Positions 25,674-33,019 of a stretch of 36,815 bases of DNA are shown one piece after another. Under the pieces are notes generated by a model. That model was given only the letters and a program-made list of their open reading frames with translations. It had not been told where the DNA came from and searched no databases. The position numbers and the translations under genes were made by a program. Position 1 is the first letter of the stretch; the number at the start of each line of letters is the position of its first letter. The DNA comes from an uncultured Pelagibacteraceae bacterium (GTDB lineage: Bacteria; Pseudomonadota; Alphaproteobacteria; Pelagibacterales; Pelagibacteraceae), in assembly GCA_902541745.1 (NCBI GenBank), contig CACBRW010000009.1, forward strand, positions 1 through 36,815, written 5' to 3'.

Positions 25674-26825
25674 ATGAAAAATCTAAAAAAAATACCTTTT
25701 ATCCTTTCAATATTGTCATTATTGACATTCTTTACACCAACTAACGCTGATATTAAAGTAGTTGCATCTATTAAGCCCATACATTCTCTTGCAAGCTACC
25801 TTATGGATGGTGTTGCTAAACCTGATTTAATAGTTGATGGCTACGCATCTCCACATGGATTTGCAATGAAACCATCACATGCAAAAATGTTACAAAATGC
25901 TGACTTAATATTTTGGGTTGGAGAGGATTTGGAAAATTTTTTAGAAAAACCGTTAAAATCAATTGCAAAAAAAGCAGAAAAAATTGAATTAATGGAAATC
26001 AAAGGGTTGCAAGTATTAAAATTTAGAGAAAGAAATATTTTTGATGATCATGATGATCACGGACATGACGATCATGATGACCATGGTAAAAAGGAAGATG
26101 ATCACGACGACCACGATCATGATGACCATGGTAAAAAGGAAGATGATCATGACGACCACGATCATGATGATCATGGTAAAAAAGAAGATGATCATGACCA
26201 CGATCATGACGACCATGGCAAAAAGGAAGATGATCATGACGATCATGGACATGACGATCACGGTAAAAAAGATGGTCACGATGATCATGACGATCATGAT
26301 GGACATGAAGGACACCACCACGGTGAATTTGATCCACATATTTGGTTAGATCCTGTAAATGCCAAAGTTATATTAAAGGAAATGGCTGAACACTTAATTG
26401 AAAATGATTCAGAAAACGAGGCTACTTATAAAAGTAACTTGAAAAAAGCTCTTAATGATATCGATAAGCTTACTGCAGATGTTAAGGCTGAGTTAAATAA
26501 GAGTGTTGCTTCAATTGTGTTTCATGATGCATATCAATATTTTGAAGAAAGATTTAACGTAAATATTTTGGGTGCTTTCACAGTCAATACTGATGTAATG
26601 CCAGGTGCAGAGCAATTAAAAGAAATTAGAGAAGTAATTGAGCATGATAAAGTTGCATGTGTATTTTCAGAGCCTCAATTTAACCCTGATATTATCAAAG
26701 CGGTTGCAAAAGACATGAATATTAAAACTGGAGTAGTGGATCCTTTAGGGGCTACTTTAAATCCAGGAAAATCATTATACTTTGATTTAATAAGAAACAT
26801 GTCTGCATCGTTTAAAGGTTGCTAA
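25674..26825 (+). CDS. znuA: zinc ABC transporter substrate-binding protein ZnuA with expanded His/Asp loop
   Basis: 383 residues. A Sec signal peptide covers residues 1-25 (ending TNA). The cluster A-I metal-binding fold has the expected ligands: His61 (ASPHGF), His222 (DPHIWLDP), His284 (VFHDAYQYF) and Asp356 (VVDPLG). Between residues 124 and 216 lies a very acidic, His-rich loop built of about five DDHDDHxHDDHGKKE-type units with 28 histidines. ZnuA proteins usually carry one shorter His-rich loop that helps capture or sense zinc in the periplasm. This protein is longer than the E. coli form (about 310 residues) mostly because of the loop. It is first in znuA-COG0523-WD40-84aa, expected to be Zur-repressed. 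Confidence 0.95.
   Translation: MKNLKKIPFILSILSLLTFFTPTNADIKVVASIKPIHSLASYLMDGVAKPDLIVDGYASPHGFAMKPSHAKMLQNADLIFWVGEDLENFLEKPLKSIAKKAEKIELMEIKGLQVLKFRERNIFDDHDDHGHDDHDDHGKKEDDHDDHDHDDHGKKEDDHDDHDHDDHGKKEDDHDHDHDDHGKKEDDHDDHGHDDHGKKDGHDDHDDHDGHEGHHHGEFDPHIWLDPVNAKVILKEMAEHLIENDSENEATYKSNLKKALNDIDKLTADVKAELNKSVASIVFHDAYQYFEERFNVNILGAFTVNTDVMPGAEQLKEIREVIEHDKVACVFSEPQFNPDIIKAVAKDMNIKTGVVDPLGATLNPGKSLYFDLIRNMSASFKGC
26043..26273 (+). repeat. in-frame tandem repeat encoding the ZnuA His/Asp loop
   Basis: Five units of 18, 15, 15, 14 and 15 codons, each ending GKKE or GKKD. Units 2 and 3 encode identical peptides, and unit 4 has lost one codon. All lengths are multiples of three, so the frame is kept. 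The His-rich tail continues without clear units to about 26321. Codon choice varies between units (CAT/CAC, GAT/GAC), so the repeat is not freshly duplicated throughout. The array is expected to change length by slippage or recombination. Confidence 0.93.
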
Positions 26826-26834
26826 TCGTTATTA

Positions 26835-27806
26835 ATGGAAAACAAGCACCAAGTTCCTGTCACTGTCTTAACAGGTTTTCTTGGTGCTGGAAAAACTACG
26901 CTTCTAAATAGAATTCTTACAGAACAGCATGGTCAAAAGTACGCTGTTATTGTAAATGAATTTGGTGAACAGGGTATTGATAATGACCTTGTAGTGGATG
27001 CTGATGAGGAAGTTTTTGAAATGAACAATGGCTGTATATGCTGCACAGTCAGAGGTGACCTAATTAGAATACTTAGTGGGTTAATGAAGAGAGCTGATAA
27101 ACTTGATGCAATTATAGTTGAAACAACAGGTTTAGCAGACCCAGCTCCTGTAGCTCAAACCTTCTTTGTAGATCAAGATGTAGCAAATAAAACAAAGCTT
27201 GATGCAATTGTTACAGTTGCAGATGCTGTTCATTTAAGCTCACAAATTGAAGATCATCACGAAGCTGAGGAACAAATTGCTTTTGGTGATGTAATATTAC
27301 TAAACAAAATAGATCTTGTGAAAGATGAGAATATAGACGTAGTAACAAAGAGAATTCGTAAAATTAATCCTTTTGCTAAAATTATTAAAACTACAAAATG
27401 TGGAGCACCACTAAAGGAAATTCTTAATCTTGATGCTTTTAGTTTAAAACGTATTCTAGAGGTAGAACCAGATTTTCTAGAGTCAGATCATGATCATGAA
27501 CATGATGATGATGTTACAAGTTTATCATTCGTATCTGATAAGCCTCTAGACATGGAAAAATTTCAAAACTGGTTTGGAAAACTTTTACAGACAAAAGGTC
27601 AAGATATTATGAGAACTAAAGGAATACTTGATTTTAAAGGTGAAAATGATCGATATGTATTTCAGGGTGTTCATATGTTGATGGACGCTTCTCCAATGGG
27701 AAAATGGCCAGACGATAAAGAACGTAGCTCTAGACTAGTGTTTATTGGACGTAACCTAGAAACCATGAATTTAAAAGAAGGATTTGAAGCCTGTAAATCA
27801 GAATGA
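26835..27806 (+). CDS. COG0523 (G3E family) GTPase, putative zinc metallochaperone
   Basis: 323 residues. The P-loop is GFLGAGKTT, followed by VNEFGEQGIDN, the metal-binding GCICC (Cys67, Cys69, Cys70), ETTGLADP, NKID, and a His/Asp patch SDHDHEHDDD before the C-terminal domain (MRTKGILDFKGENDRYVFQGVHM). The family includes CobW, YjiA, ZigA and the zinc chaperone ZNG1/Zng1. Zur-linked members are thought to deliver zinc to client enzymes under scarcity. It starts 9 bases after znuA and overlaps the WD40 gene by 4 (ATGA). Clients are unknown here. Confidence 0.92.
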   Translation: MENKHQVPVTVLTGFLGAGKTTLLNRILTEQHGQKYAVIVNEFGEQGIDNDLVVDADEEVFEMNNGCICCTVRGDLIRILSGLMKRADKLDAIIVETTGLADPAPVAQTFFVDQDVANKTKLDAIVTVADAVHLSSQIEDHHEAEEQIAFGDVILLNKIDLVKDENIDVVTKRIRKINPFAKIIKTTKCGAPLKEILNLDAFSLKRILEVEPDFLESDHDHEHDDDVTSLSFVSDKPLDMEKFQNWFGKLLQTKGQDIMRTKGILDFKGENDRYVFQGVHMLMDASPMGKWPDDKERSSRLVFIGRNLETMNLKEGFEACKSE

Positions 27807-28837
27807 CAACTGATTTAAATCAATTTCCACAGTTAGATAAAACCAAATTTGAACAAAGAGGAATTCAATTAGAAATTGGAGTTCCAGTAACCTGCGCAGT
27901 TTCAATTGGTAATTATATAGCTGCTGGTTTTGGCGATGGTACTATAAGAATTTTCAGTTCTGGAGAAAAACACAAAACTTTAAAGGCTCATAAGGGTGTT
28001 ATTCTTTGCATGGCACGGGATGGTGATAATATCTTAACTGGTGGTGATGATGGTTTTTTTTTAAAAATTTCACTTGATGGAGAAATAAATGAAATTACAA
28101 ACTTTGGTTCACGATGGGTAGATCATGTTGCAGCACATAATGGAAACCTAGTTTGTTCTTCAGGTAAGGTAGTTTATTATTGGGATAAAAATAAAAAAGA
28201 ACCAAAATCTTTAAATCATGATAGTACAATTGGAGGTTTGGCATTTGATGCTAAAGGTAGACGGTTGGCTGTATCTAGATACGGAGGTGTTACAGTTTGG
28301 AAAAAAGATTACAGCAATAAGTGGAAATCAACAAAATTAGATTGGAAAGGTTCTCACAATAAAGTGAGTTTTAGCCCAGATGGTAAATACTTGGTTACGT
28401 CCATGCAAGAAAATGTACTTCGTTGCTGGCGTTTAAAAGATAAGCTTGATTTTGCTATGTCAGGATATGGCTCAAAAGTCAAAAGTTTTGCATTTATTGA
28501 TGACACAAGTTACTTGGCAACATCAGGAGCAATAGATGCAATATGCTGGCCTTTTGACGGTGAGGGACCTATGGGACGCACACCTATTTGTGTTCCTTAT
28601 GTAGGTAATAATCAAGTTACATTTATAGAACCATTCCCAGATGAAAAAGCAATTTTTGCTGGTTTGAGTGATGGCTCTGTTTTTTTATCTCAAATTGAAA
28701 ATGAGAATAACACTATAATAATTAGAAGTTTCACAGGTTCTGAAGTTAGTGCAATCGCAATGACTGATGATAAATCAAGTATATTTATTGGTGACATGAA
28801 TGGAAATACTTTATGGACTTCAATTTGGGATCAATAA
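27803..28837 (+). CDS. WD40-repeat protein in the zinc operon
   Basis: 344 residues. Successive segments of about 40 residues show beta-propeller spacing: IAAGFGDGTIRIFSSG, ILTGGDDGFFLKISLDG, LVCSSGKVVYYWDKN, LAVSRYGGVTVWKK, VSFSPDGKYLVTSMQENVLR, LATSGAIDAICWPF, IFAGLSDGSVFLSQI and IFIGDMNGNTLWTSI. That is about seven blades. No signal peptide is seen, so it is probably cytosolic. No catalytic motif is seen; WD40 propellers usually scaffold protein contacts. Its start overlaps the COG0523 GTPase stop by 4 bases, so the two are translationally coupled and may form a complex. Function in zinc metabolism is inferred from position only. Confidence 0.85.
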   Translation: MTTDLNQFPQLDKTKFEQRGIQLEIGVPVTCAVSIGNYIAAGFGDGTIRIFSSGEKHKTLKAHKGVILCMARDGDNILTGGDDGFFLKISLDGEINEITNFGSRWVDHVAAHNGNLVCSSGKVVYYWDKNKKEPKSLNHDSTIGGLAFDAKGRRLAVSRYGGVTVWKKDYSNKWKSTKLDWKGSHNKVSFSPDGKYLVTSMQENVLRCWRLKDKLDFAMSGYGSKVKSFAFIDDTSYLATSGAIDAICWPFDGEGPMGRTPICVPYVGNNQVTFIEPFPDEKAIFAGLSDGSVFLSQIENENNTIIIRSFTGSEVSAIAMTDDKSSIFIGDMNGNTLWTSIWDQ

Positions 28838-28840
28838 TAA

Positions 28841-29095
28841 ATGTTTAATAAAAAAAAACCAAATTTAGAAGCAATTCAGAATTTAAAAAATTATTTTATA
28901 AAAAAATATCAAATACCAGAAAGTACAATTTTAAGCATTGCAGAATTAAATTGTCATGAACCTGATTGTCCACCTACTGAAACAGTTATAACTGCTAGAT
29001 CAATTGATGGAACTACGAAAAACTGGAAAATTCATAAACCTATTGAAGAAATAAGTGAAAAGGATGTTAAGGATTTAGAAAATAACAACCATTAA
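28841..29095 (+). CDS. 84-residue Cys/His protein of the zinc operon, function unknown
   Basis: 84 residues, soluble and without signal peptide. The core IAELNCHEPDCPPTETVI holds Cys38, His39 and Cys43, possible metal ligands, in a short beta-rich region. It is followed by KNWKIHKPIEEI and an acidic helical tail ending NNNH. I do not recognise a characterised family. It starts 3 bases after the WD40 stop and is the last gene of the znuA transcript. The C-H-x3-C-P-P pattern in a zinc operon suggests metal binding or a chaperone client/adaptor role, but this is inference. Confidence 0.8.
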   Translation: MFNKKKPNLEAIQNLKNYFIKKYQIPESTILSIAELNCHEPDCPPTETVITARSIDGTTKNWKIHKPIEEISEKDVKDLENNNH

Positions 29096-29136
29096 TTGAG
29101 TAAATAAAATATTATAATAATTATAAATGTGCTAAA

Positions 29137-29162
29137 ATTAAGTTTAATAATTTAAACTTAAT
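29137..29162. promoter_or_regulatory. perfect 11-base inverted repeat upstream of the peroxiredoxin-like gene
   Basis: ATTAAGTTTAA, loop TAAT, ATTAAGTTTAA in reverse complement. It lies between the 84-residue gene and the next start at 29178, with no T run after it. It could be an operator or a 3'-end hairpin for the znuA transcript. Confidence 0.35.
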
Positions 29163-29177
29163 ATTATATCTTGCATT

Positions 29178-29717
29178 ATGAAGATCAGTATTGGAAACAG
29201 ATTAGAGGAGATTACACTACCAGATCAAAATGGTAGTTCATTTAATTTATCTCAGACGTTGGGAAAAAAAGTCTTATTAACTTTTTATAGAATTGCTGGT
29301 TGTAGCTTCTGCAATCTAAGACTTAATGAAATTAGTAAGAAATTTGGTGAACTTGGAAATAACTTTACACATGTTGGAATATTTCATTCACCAGTAGATA
29401 ATTTAAAATTGTATATGGATAAACATAAAAATTTACCATTCACAGTGTTAGCAGATGAAAATTTTGAATATTTCCAAAAATATGAAATTGAGAGATCAGT
29501 GAGTAAAACACTTAACGCAATGTTGTTTAAAGCACATAAAATTATCCCTGCTATGATAAAAGGTTATATTCCAACAAGAATAAAGGGTCATTTAGATATA
29601 GCTGTGACCGACGTTCTAATTAATGAGGATGGTGTAGTTCAAGATGTTTATTATGCTAAAAAGGACATTGCAGATCATTTTGAATTTGAAAAAATTAAGC
29701 AGTTTGCACTTAATTAA
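29178..29717 (+). CDS. peroxiredoxin-like thioredoxin-fold protein (AhpC/TSA type)
   Basis: 179 residues. The N-terminal IGNRLEEITLPDQNGSSFNLS and VLLTFYRIAGCSFCNLRLNEI place it in the AhpC/TSA redoxin group. The reactive site is a C-x-x-C (Cys42, Cys45), as in peroxiredoxin-like proteins that lack the classic PxxxTxxC site. Later segments (FTVLADENFEYFQKY, VLINEDGVVQDVYYAK) keep the fold. It would reduce peroxides or act as a thiol-disulfide reductase. No signal peptide is seen, so it is probably cytosolic. It is 82 bases after the zinc operon and 7 before the next gene. Confidence 0.78.
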   Translation: MKISIGNRLEEITLPDQNGSSFNLSQTLGKKVLLTFYRIAGCSFCNLRLNEISKKFGELGNNFTHVGIFHSPVDNLKLYMDKHKNLPFTVLADENFEYFQKYEIERSVSKTLNAMLFKAHKIIPAMIKGYIPTRIKGHLDIAVTDVLINEDGVVQDVYYAKKDIADHFEFEKIKQFALN

Positions 29718-29724
29718 ATAAATA

Positions 29725-30318
29725 ATGAAAATTGAATATTATTTTAGTGTCTTGTCTCCATTTACTTACTTAGGTGCTGATAGATTTACAAAAATAGTAA
29801 GTCAATATAATTTAGAAGTAATAGAAAAACCACTTGATTTAGTTGGTGAAATTTTTCCAAATACCGGAGGATTACCAGTTCCTAAAAGACACCCTGCAAG
29901 ACAAAAGTACAGACTTTTGGAAATGGAGAGAATTTCAAATAAATTAGGTTTGCCAATTATTAAACAGCCAAAATTTTTTCCACCTAGTGATCCACATTTG
30001 CCAGCAAAATTTGTAATCGCCTCAAATAAAATGGGAAATAAACTTCATTTTGGAAATGAGTGTTTAAAATATTTATGGTCTATGGATAAAGATCTTTCAG
30101 ATCACAAAATACTTCAGGAAATTTGTGAAAAATTAAATTTAAATTTTGAGGAAATGAAGAACTTAGCTTTAACTGACGAAGTAAACATTGAGTACCAAAA
30201 AAATTCAAAAGATGCAGTTAATAACCATGTATTTGGTGCTCCTTCATATGTCTTAAATAACGAGATTTTTTGGGGTCAAGATAGATTGGATTATCTTGAA
30301 GATGCATTAAAAAAATAA
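29725..30318 (+). CDS. DsbA-family / 2-hydroxychromene-2-carboxylate isomerase-like protein
   Basis: 197 residues. The N-terminal YYFSVLSPFTYLGADR has Ser-Pro at the position of the catalytic Ser in HCCA isomerases and kappa-class glutathione transferases, in place of the CxxC of DsbA. The helical insert contains RHPARQKYRLLEMERI, and the C-terminus VFGAPSYVLNNEIFWGQDRLDYLEDAL is the usual cis-Pro strand and final helix. HCCA isomerase acts in naphthalene breakdown, but such proteins are widespread where that pathway is absent. A glutathione-dependent isomerase role is therefore the safer guess. It is probably co-transcribed with the redoxin 7 bases upstream. Confidence 0.82.
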   Translation: MKIEYYFSVLSPFTYLGADRFTKIVSQYNLEVIEKPLDLVGEIFPNTGGLPVPKRHPARQKYRLLEMERISNKLGLPIIKQPKFFPPSDPHLPAKFVIASNKMGNKLHFGNECLKYLWSMDKDLSDHKILQEICEKLNLNFEEMKNLALTDEVNIEYQKNSKDAVNNHVFGAPSYVLNNEIFWGQDRLDYLEDALKK

Positions 30319-30404
30319 TTTAAAATTACTAAATTTTATTAATAATTTAATTAAACATTGTATTTTTTTATAAGAAGATTTATTTTTATTTATAATCTGT
30401 ATTT

Positions 30405-31286
30405 ATGAATGATTTGAATTTATTTAAAAAAAATGGCTTTCTTGTTAAAGAAAATCTAATTTCTCAAACAAAGATAAATAAAATTAATAAAATTGTTAAT
30501 GAAGTAATTTCAAAAGAAAAAAAAAGAAAAAAAGGTAATGGCACAAATGGAACTCAGTCCTATAATAATTACCATTTTGTCTACAATTCGAGTTCTCCAA
30601 AATATAAAGAAATTTTAAGACTAAATAATCCTCAGAACAGACATAAAGTTTTCTATGAATTATCTAGAGATAAAAAGATTATATCTATAGCTAAAAAATT
30701 ATTAGGTGGAACAGTGAGATTTCATCTTGGTAAATTAAATTTTAAGCTTCCAAATAAGAAAAAAGGCAGTGAAATTGGATGGCATCAAGATTGGGCTTTT
30801 TACCCTCATACAAATGATGATTTAATTACTGTTGGTATATATTTAGATGATTGCTACGAGAAAAATGGGCCACTTAAAATAATTAAGAATTCACACAAAA
30901 AGAAATTGTACAGCCACCACAGCAAAGAAAATTATTTTGTTGGAAAAATAGACACTAAGAAAAATAAAATAGGAACTAAAGATAGTGTTTCTATAACTGG
31001 AACAGCTGGAACAGTAGTATTTTTTCATTGTAGATCAGTTCATGGGTCTGGACACAATCAAATGAATAACTCAAGACCGTTAATTTTATTTGGTTATAGA
31101 GCTTGTGATGCGTGGCCATTAATCAATGATGGAAATCCTCATCCTGAGGTTGATTTGGAAAATTATGACAAAAATATAATTGTAGGAAATAAATCAATAA
31201 AACCAAGATTGACTAAAGTTCCAACCATTATCCCACTGCCTAAGAGGAAACATTACGTTTCTATCTATGAACTTCAAAAAAATTAA
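30405..31286 (+). CDS. phytanoyl-CoA dioxygenase (PhyH)-family Fe(II)/2-oxoglutarate oxygenase
   Basis: 293 residues. It has the iron-binding triad of the PhyH fold: WHQD with His127 and Asp129, and SVHGSGHN with His213, followed by NSRPLILFGYRA with Arg224, which would hold 2-oxoglutarate. GIYLDDCYEKNGPLKIIKNSH is the typical central segment. The family hydroxylates diverse small molecules and lipids; the substrate here is unknown. It stands alone, 86 bases after the isomerase-like gene and convergent with the ugp operon. Confidence 0.85.
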   Translation: MNDLNLFKKNGFLVKENLISQTKINKINKIVNEVISKEKKRKKGNGTNGTQSYNNYHFVYNSSSPKYKEILRLNNPQNRHKVFYELSRDKKIISIAKKLLGGTVRFHLGKLNFKLPNKKKGSEIGWHQDWAFYPHTNDDLITVGIYLDDCYEKNGPLKIIKNSHKKKLYSHHSKENYFVGKIDTKKNKIGTKDSVSITGTAGTVVFFHCRSVHGSGHNQMNNSRPLILFGYRACDAWPLINDGNPHPEVDLENYDKNIIVGNKSIKPRLTKVPTIIPLPKRKHYVSIYELQKN

Positions 31287-31294
31287 ATCACATT

Positions 31295-31317
31295 AAAGTT
31301 TATTGTAATAAATCTTT
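31295..31317. terminator. weak inverted repeat between convergent PhyH and DUF1868 genes
   Basis: AAAGTTTATT and AATAAA(T)CTTT, nearly complementary with a tiny loop, in the 90-base convergent gap. It could act as a bidirectional terminator; the stem is AT-rich and the loop small, so the evidence is thin. Confidence 0.22.
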
Positions 31318-31376
31318 AAAATTACATTTATATAAAAATCAAATGTCATTTCTAAAAAAAAAAACTATTACAGGCT

Positions 31377-32087
31377 TTAAGAATTAATACTTTTAAACTC
31401 CAGCATATCTTTAAAAGTATACATTTCAGGTTTTTTGAAAGTAATTTTTGGAAATTTTTTATTAAAGTCAGAGGATAGTTGTTTATTAAATTCAATTAAG
31501 TTTTTTATTTCAGTCTCATTAAGTTGTCTCAAAATATAAGCTAAAGTAATATGGAAAGTATATCTTTGATGATTTTCAAATTTAATTTTTAACAAGCTAC
31601 TAAGTTCATCTCTACAATTTCTTAGAATTTTTTCATCCTTTTCAGAAAAGGGTACTAAAATAATACTATAACCACCAAAAAAAGTTTTTAGTTTAAGATT
31701 AAATTGTTTTGGAAAATTATAATTTTCAATTTTTTTATTTAATTCAACAGCTATATCTTTATAATCCATATCAGGATCTATATCGGATGGCCAATAATTG
31801 GTGTTTTTTGTATTTAAATTACAACAATCAAATAATGTCATATGAAAACTAGATGGAGGTAAATAGAAATAAGTTTTTTTAGGATTAAAATTTTCTATTT
31901 TTTTTTGGAAACTAATAATTTGATTAGATAAATCGGTATTAATAGGAATATTACAAATTATTGTGCAGCCTGGAAATGATATAGGGTTTCCTTTGTTGTC
32001 AAATTTATTTTCAGCACCTTTTAAAGTGTAACCTTCAAGTTTACCTGCTAAAAACTTTTCCTCATTATTAACTATGTTTAAATCCAT
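31377..32087 (-). CDS. DUF1868 protein, 2H phosphoesterase-like
   Basis: 236 residues. It has two H-x-T motifs, FHMTLFD (His82, Thr84) and FHITLAY (His179, Thr181), about 97 residues apart, the hallmark of the 2H phosphoesterase superfamily. The N-terminal GNPISFPGCTIICNIP and FYLPPSSFHMT resemble DUF1868 proteins. 2H enzymes open or form 2',3'- or 1,2-cyclic phosphates and related diesters. It is the last gene of the ugp series, 9 bases after the glycerophosphodiester phosphodiesterase. That makes a cyclic or diester phosphate of glycerol a reasonable guess as substrate, but no DUF1868 function is established to my knowledge. Confidence 0.78.
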   Translation of the reverse strand: MDLNIVNNEEKFLAGKLEGYTLKGAENKFDNKGNPISFPGCTIICNIPINTDLSNQIISFQKKIENFNPKKTYFYLPPSSFHMTLFDCCNLNTKNTNYWPSDIDPDMDYKDIAVELNKKIENYNFPKQFNLKLKTFFGGYSIILVPFSEKDEKILRNCRDELSSLLKIKFENHQRYTFHITLAYILRQLNETEIKNLIEFNKQLSSDFNKKFPKITFKKPEMYTFKDMLEFKSINS

Positions 32088-32096
32088 TAAAATATA

Positions 32097-33017
32097 CTAA
32101 AACCATTTTTTATTTTCTTTTTCACAAAGTTCTTTCAGCCTTAGAGGATAATCTGTAAATATTCCATCTACACCATATTCAATCATTCGCATCATGTCGC
32201 TTTCTCTATTTACAGTCCAAGTATTTACCACTAGTCCATGATTGTGTGCTTCTTCAATATTTTTTTTTTTTATATCTTTGTAAAAAGGATGCCAAGCAAT
32301 TCCACCTAAATTATTTATAACTTCTGGAATTTCGCTGTTATTAAAAAATGGAATAAACCCCATCCAAGGTGAATTTTCATAAATATTTTTCCTTGTTTTT
32401 TTTAATTCTTGTTGTGTTGATAAATAACCTCTAGAAATTTTTGGTAATTGTAATTTAAATTCTTTTAAAACTCTCCAATCAAAGGAAGAAACTAAAATTC
32501 GATCGCTTAAATTAGAGACTTCTATTTCTTGCTTTACAAGTTTTACAATCTCAATAGGTTCAGGAACTAGATTGCTAATTAATGGACTAGACTTAAATTC
32601 TAAATTAATTATTAAATCTTCAGTTTCATAAGATTTTAATAATTTAAATAATTTGTTTAAATTTGGTATTCTCTGGTTTTCTAAACTTTTTTGATTTAAA
32701 AATCTTCTGCCATAACTAGATAATTTATTAACAGCTCCTATATCATAATTTAATAATTCTTTATAAGTTTTACTATTAATTTTCATATATTCATCTTCTA
32801 TCCAATTACCATCTAAGTCTTTAGTCTGATCTCTGTCTAAGAAAAAATCATGGGTAATTACTGGCACCGAATCTTTAGAAAATAAAATATCTACTTCTAA
32901 TCCTCTAAAATTATTATCAAATAAATATTTGAAACTCTCTAAAGTATTTTCAGGAAGATCACCTCTAGCTCCTCGATGACCATAAATTTTTATATGATTT
33001 GGTTTACTTAAAATCAA
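32097..33017 (-). CDS. ugpQ: glycerophosphodiester phosphodiesterase
   Basis: 306 residues. GDPD-fold motifs: YGHRGARGDLPENT (His14, Arg15), FRGLEVDI (Glu41, Asp43), ITHD (His56), LIINLEFKS, and the C-terminal VNTWTVNRESDMMRMIEYGVDGIFTDYP. The enzyme cleaves glycerophosphodiesters to an alcohol and sn-glycerol 3-phosphate. There is no signal peptide, so it is cytosolic and acts after import by the adjacent transporter, like UgpQ. It starts 2 bases after ugpC. The symbol is by analogy of context. Confidence 0.88.
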   Translation of the reverse strand: MILSKPNHIKIYGHRGARGDLPENTLESFKYLFDNNFRGLEVDILFSKDSVPVITHDFFLDRDQTKDLDGNWIEDEYMKINSKTYKELLNYDIGAVNKLSSYGRRFLNQKSLENQRIPNLNKLFKLLKSYETEDLIINLEFKSSPLISNLVPEPIEIVKLVKQEIEVSNLSDRILVSSFDWRVLKEFKLQLPKISRGYLSTQQELKKTRKNIYENSPWMGFIPFFNNSEIPEVINNLGGIAWHPFYKDIKKKNIEEAHNHGLVVNTWTVNRESDMMRMIEYGVDGIFTDYPLRLKELCEKENKKWF

Positions 33018-33019
33018 AT

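Noticed and set aside
26043-26273. CRISPR-like appearance of regularly spaced repeats
   Set aside because: Repeats are contiguous, in-frame with znuA and encode the His/Asp loop. There are no unique spacers and no cas genes.
26016-26349. Long open frames opposite and alongside the znuA repeat, encoding Met/Ile-rich or His/Arg-rich peptides
   Set aside because: They exist only because the GAY/CAY codon repeat is open in several frames. They have no start signals of their own, and the znuA frame carries clear homology.
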